A DNA stretch of 6,508 nucleotides. Source: Gallicola sp. (GTDB lineage Bacteria > Bacillota > Clostridia > Tissierellales > Peptoniphilaceae). Position 1 is the first letter of the stretch, and each line of letters begins with the position of its first letter. Shown one piece after another: positions 3,901 to 6,508 of this stretch. The notes below the pieces were generated by a model. That model was not told the DNA's origin. It ran no database searches and was given only the letters and a program-made list of their open reading frames with translations. The position numbers and the translations under genes are program-made. Where the stretch lies: assembly GCA_012798975.1 (NCBI GenBank), contig JAAZME010000298.1, positions 1-6,508 of the forward strand, given 5' to 3'.

Positions 3901-6508
3901 TTACAGCAGCTCCGGTTCTTTTTCAAGATTTTCTCTAGCTTGGTTAAGCATCAACTTGATTCTATTGATCTGATTTACTTCAGAAGCTCCCGGATCGTAA
4001 TCGATAGGGATAATATTCGCTTCTTCATGCATTTCACGAATCGTTTTGATAACACCTTTTCCGGTAATGTGATTTGGCAGACATCCGAAAGGCTGGATAC
4101 ACACGATATTCGGCGCTCCTGATTCGATTAATTCCAACATTTCTGCAGTTAACAGCCATCCTTCACCATATTGGTTTCCTAAGGATACTACAGGTTCAGC
4201 CAGATTTTCCAATTCTTCTACATATAAAGGAGTGTCGAATCTAGAGTTTGCAAGAGCTTTACGAATATGGCGGCGGTAAAACTCTATAAATTTCACACCC
4301 ATATCGCATAAAATCGCTCCGAACCTCCCTTTCGATAACAGCTGATGCTTGTGTACCGCGTTTCTTAAGGAGTACATTATAAAATCTGTTAAGTCTGGAA
4401 GTACTACTTCTGCCCCTTCTTTTTCCAAAATATCCTGGAGATTATTATTTGCTTCCGGAAGATATTTTACTAAAATCTCTCCAACAATCCCCACTTTAGG
4501 AATATCTTTCTTTTCTATCGGAATCGACTCGAAATCCTCGACAATTTTATAGATATTCTTTTTAAACTGGCTCATACGAGGACTGCGTACCTGCTTGCGG
4601 CAAATATCGATCCACTTTTCCTTCATCTCGTTTGTTTCGCCTTTATTGATTTCATAAGGTCTTGTTGCATTGGAAACTCTCATAATAAGATCTCCGTACA
4701 GCATAGACATTAAAGACTTGTTAAGCATGGAAGTAGATAAATTGAAACCTTCGTTTGTCTCGATACCCTGTGCCGACAATGCGATAACAGGAATTTGCGG
4801 ATAACCTGCTTCGATCAATGCTTTTCGGATATATCCTACATAATTGGAAGCTCTGCAGGCTCCTCCTGTCTGGCTCATCAGCAGGGCTAAACGATTCACA
4901 TCGTATTTCCCGGATTTTACAGCATCCATAAACTGTCCTACTACGGTAATCGATGGATAGCAGGAGTCATTGTTTACATATTTCAGCCCTTCATCGATCA
5001 CTTTTGTATCTACTGTCTTCAAGAACTCAAAATGATAGCCTTCTGATTCTAAAGCTCCTTGAAGGATATCGAAATGTTCCGGAGCCATCTGAGGCGCAAG
5101 GATAGTGTAGGATTCCTTCATATGCTTTGTGAATTCTATTTTCTTCGGCATTTCCGCTTTAACCGGCAGTTTCAATTGTCTGCCTTGAAGAGCTTGTGTT
5201 AAGGAACGAAGGCGGATTTTTACTGCCCCTAAATTCGATACTTCATCGATTTTTATCGTCGTATATATTTTTCCTTTGCGCTCTAAGATTTCCTTCACCT
5301 GATCCGTTGTAACAGCATCCAGCCCGCAGCCGAAAGAGTTTAACTGCACAAGTTCCATATTCTTAGAATCTCCTACAACTTCTGCTGCCCTATAAAGTCT
5401 GGAGTGATATACCCATTGGTCCAATACTCGAAGTTCCTGGTCCACATCTTTTTTATAGGAAAGGACTGAATCCTCGGATAGAACCGCAAGACCCAGCGAT
5501 GTAATCAGCTGAGGAATCCCATGGTTTATCTCAGGGTCGATATGATAAGGACGGCCTGACAATACAATTCCATGAATTCCTTTTTCTTCCATAAATTCCA
5601 AAGCTCTTTGACCTTCTTGCCGGATATCCTCTCTAAAGTTTTCTAACTCCTCCCAAGCTCTTTCCATAGCGTTTGAAACTTCTTTTTTCGAGATACCGAA
5701 TTCTTTAAATTCCTCTGCAAGTCTCTTTATAAGTCCTTCTTTATCCTGAAGGGATAGGAAAGGATTCATAAACTTGATCTTCTCTTCTTTAAAGCTGTCC
5801 ATATTATTTTTAATCAGCTCTGGATAGCCGATAACTACAGGACAGTTTATATTATTATGAGCCTTTTCGAACTCTTGTTTTTCATAAAATACAGAAGGAT
5901 AGAATATGAAATCCACATCTTGATTTACAAGGTCTTCTATATGTCCATGGGCAATTTTAGCCGGATAGCAGGCTGTCTCGCTGGGAATCGAAGAGATTCC
6001 TTTTTCATAAGTCTCTCTTGTCGATTCTTCGGATAGTTGAACCCTAAAGCCTAAACTTGTAAGGAAGGTAAACCATAATGGATAATTTTCATACATATTT
6101 AAAACTCTTGGAAGTCCTACAACACCTCTTGAAGCCTGTTCTTTCGTTAAAGGAGTGTAATAATCGAAAAGTCTTTTATATTTATATCTGTAAAGATTTG
6201 GCAGTTTGTTCTCGTCTTTTGTAACGATACCTGCTCCTCTTTCGCAGCGGTTTCCTGTAATATACTTTTTACCGTTGTTGAAGATATTGATGCTTAAGGC
6301 GCAGTTATTGCTGCAAAGTCCGCAGTGTGTCTGCTTTTGTTTATAGCTGAAGTTTTCTAAAAACTCCAAGTCTGCAATCGTCGACTGTCCCGTAGACTGT
6401 TCTTGGGCAATCAGCGCCATTCCCATCGCACCCATAAGCCCTGCGATAGAAGGACGAACCGGAATTCTTCCCGATACTTTTTCAAAGGCTCTTAAGATGG
6501 CATCTCCA
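3901..6508 (-). CDS. Acyl-CoA dehydratase activase-like giant protein, 3' part (5' end outside window)
   Basis: The frame is open to the right edge, so 868 C-terminal residues of a larger protein are seen; full members of the family are about 1,400 residues with one or two BadF/HgdC-type ATPase domains in front. Visible residues 1-35 (GDAILRAFEKVSGR, RPSIAGLMGAMGMALIA) are the end of an ASKHA ATPase domain. A Cys cluster follows (62, 65, 69, 88; CGLCSNNC, then NRCERGAG), probably metal or Fe-S binding. Next come a DUF2229-like region (YPLWFTFLTSLGF, IPSETACYPAKIAHG) and HgdB-like segments (NSFGCGLDAVTTDQ, NNDSCYPSITVVGQF, TGGACRASNY, CIQPFGCLPNHITGKG). The relatives HgdC and BadF use ATP to drive an electron into 2-hydroxyacyl-CoA dehydratases or benzoyl-CoA reductase; these large fusions combine activator and dehydratase-like parts, but their substrate is not established. 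The methionine at 6435 is internal, not the start. It ends in TAA; no compact terminator follows, only the inverted-repeat element. Confidence 0.88.
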   Translation of the reverse strand, partial: GDAILRAFEKVSGRIPVRPSIAGLMGAMGMALIAQEQSTGQSTIADLEFLENFSYKQKQTHCGLCSNNCALSINIFNNGKKYITGNRCERGAGIVTKDENKLPNLYRYKYKRLFDYYTPLTKEQASRGVVGLPRVLNMYENYPLWFTFLTSLGFRVQLSEESTRETYEKGISSIPSETACYPAKIAHGHIEDLVNQDVDFIFYPSVFYEKQEFEKAHNNINCPVVIGYPELIKNNMDSFKEEKIKFMNPFLSLQDKEGLIKRLAEEFKEFGISKKEVSNAMERAWEELENFREDIRQEGQRALEFMEEKGIHGIVLSGRPYHIDPEINHGIPQLITSLGLAVLSEDSVLSYKKDVDQELRVLDQWVYHSRLYRAAEVVGDSKNMELVQLNSFGCGLDAVTTDQVKEILERKGKIYTTIKIDEVSNLGAVKIRLRSLTQALQGRQLKLPVKAEMPKKIEFTKHMKESYTILAPQMAPEHFDILQGALESEGYHFEFLKTVDTKVIDEGLKYVNNDSCYPSITVVGQFMDAVKSGKYDVNRLALLMSQTGGACRASNYVGYIRKALIEAGYPQIPVIALSAQGIETNEGFNLSTSMLNKSLMSMLYGDLIMRVSNATRPYEINKGETNEMKEKWIDICRKQVRSPRMSQFKKNIYKIVEDFESIPIEKKDIPKVGIVGEILVKYLPEANNNLQDILEKEGAEVVLPDLTDFIMYSLRNAVHKHQLLSKGRFGAILCDMGVKFIEFYRRHIRKALANSRFDTPLYVEELENLAEPVVSLGNQYGEGWLLTAEMLELIESGAPNIVCIQPFGCLPNHITGKGVIKTIREMHEEANIIPIDYDPGASEVNQINRIKLMLNQARENLEKEPELL

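Noticed and set aside
1..6508. CRISPR array, insertion sequence or prophage genes
   Set aside because: No regularly spaced repeats, transposase, integrase or phage motifs were seen in either strand.

Overview
The window looks like chromosomal DNA of an anaerobic, low-GC Firmicute of the Clostridia/Tissierellia type. The evidence is AT-rich codon use, strong GGAGG-type ribosome sites, an LytR-CpsA-Psr envelope protein, a UgtP-like glycolipid glycosyltransferase, an FMN-type (type 2) isopentenyl-diphosphate isomerase, and a giant 2-hydroxyacyl-CoA dehydratase activase-like protein of the kind common in strict anaerobes. The species is not identifiable from the sequence alone.

Layout, left to right. 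Positions 1-57 hold no assignable gene, but carry one arm of a GC-rich motif that recurs near 3710-3730. A small cupin protein (58-351, minus) diverges from a monogalactosyldiacylglycerol-synthase/UgtP-family glycosyltransferase (427-1533, plus) across a 75-base promoter region. The glycosyltransferase ends inside a strong bidirectional terminator (1512-1552). From the other side this terminator closes a minus-strand pair, lcp (2590-3591) followed 22 bases later by fni (1551-2567). Positions 3634-3900 contain a long imperfect inverted repeat (about 3709-3898) with a possible 36-codon membrane-peptide ORF (3691-3801, minus). From 3901 to the right edge runs the 3' part of the activase-like gene (minus, 5' end outside the window).

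The most notable point is in fni. A conventional gene call would stop at a TGA (1776-1778) after 263 residues, which is about 75 residues too short. The same frame continues for 74 more codons of recognisable type 2 isomerase C-terminus and ends with TAA exactly at the terminator. The gene is therefore full length (338 positions) with one internal TGA in the FMN-phosphate-binding SGG loop. This could be a recent nonsense mutation (GGA to TGA would restore a family-typical Gly), a sequencing error, or a recoded codon such as selenocysteine. A weak SECIS-like hairpin lies at an acceptable distance downstream, but family knowledge does not predict Cys at this site.

The middle genes share an envelope theme (inference). 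Fni interconverts IPP and DMAPP, the precursors of undecaprenyl phosphate. LCP proteins move glycopolymers from undecaprenyl carriers to the wall. UgtP-like enzymes make the glycolipids that can anchor lipoteichoic acids.
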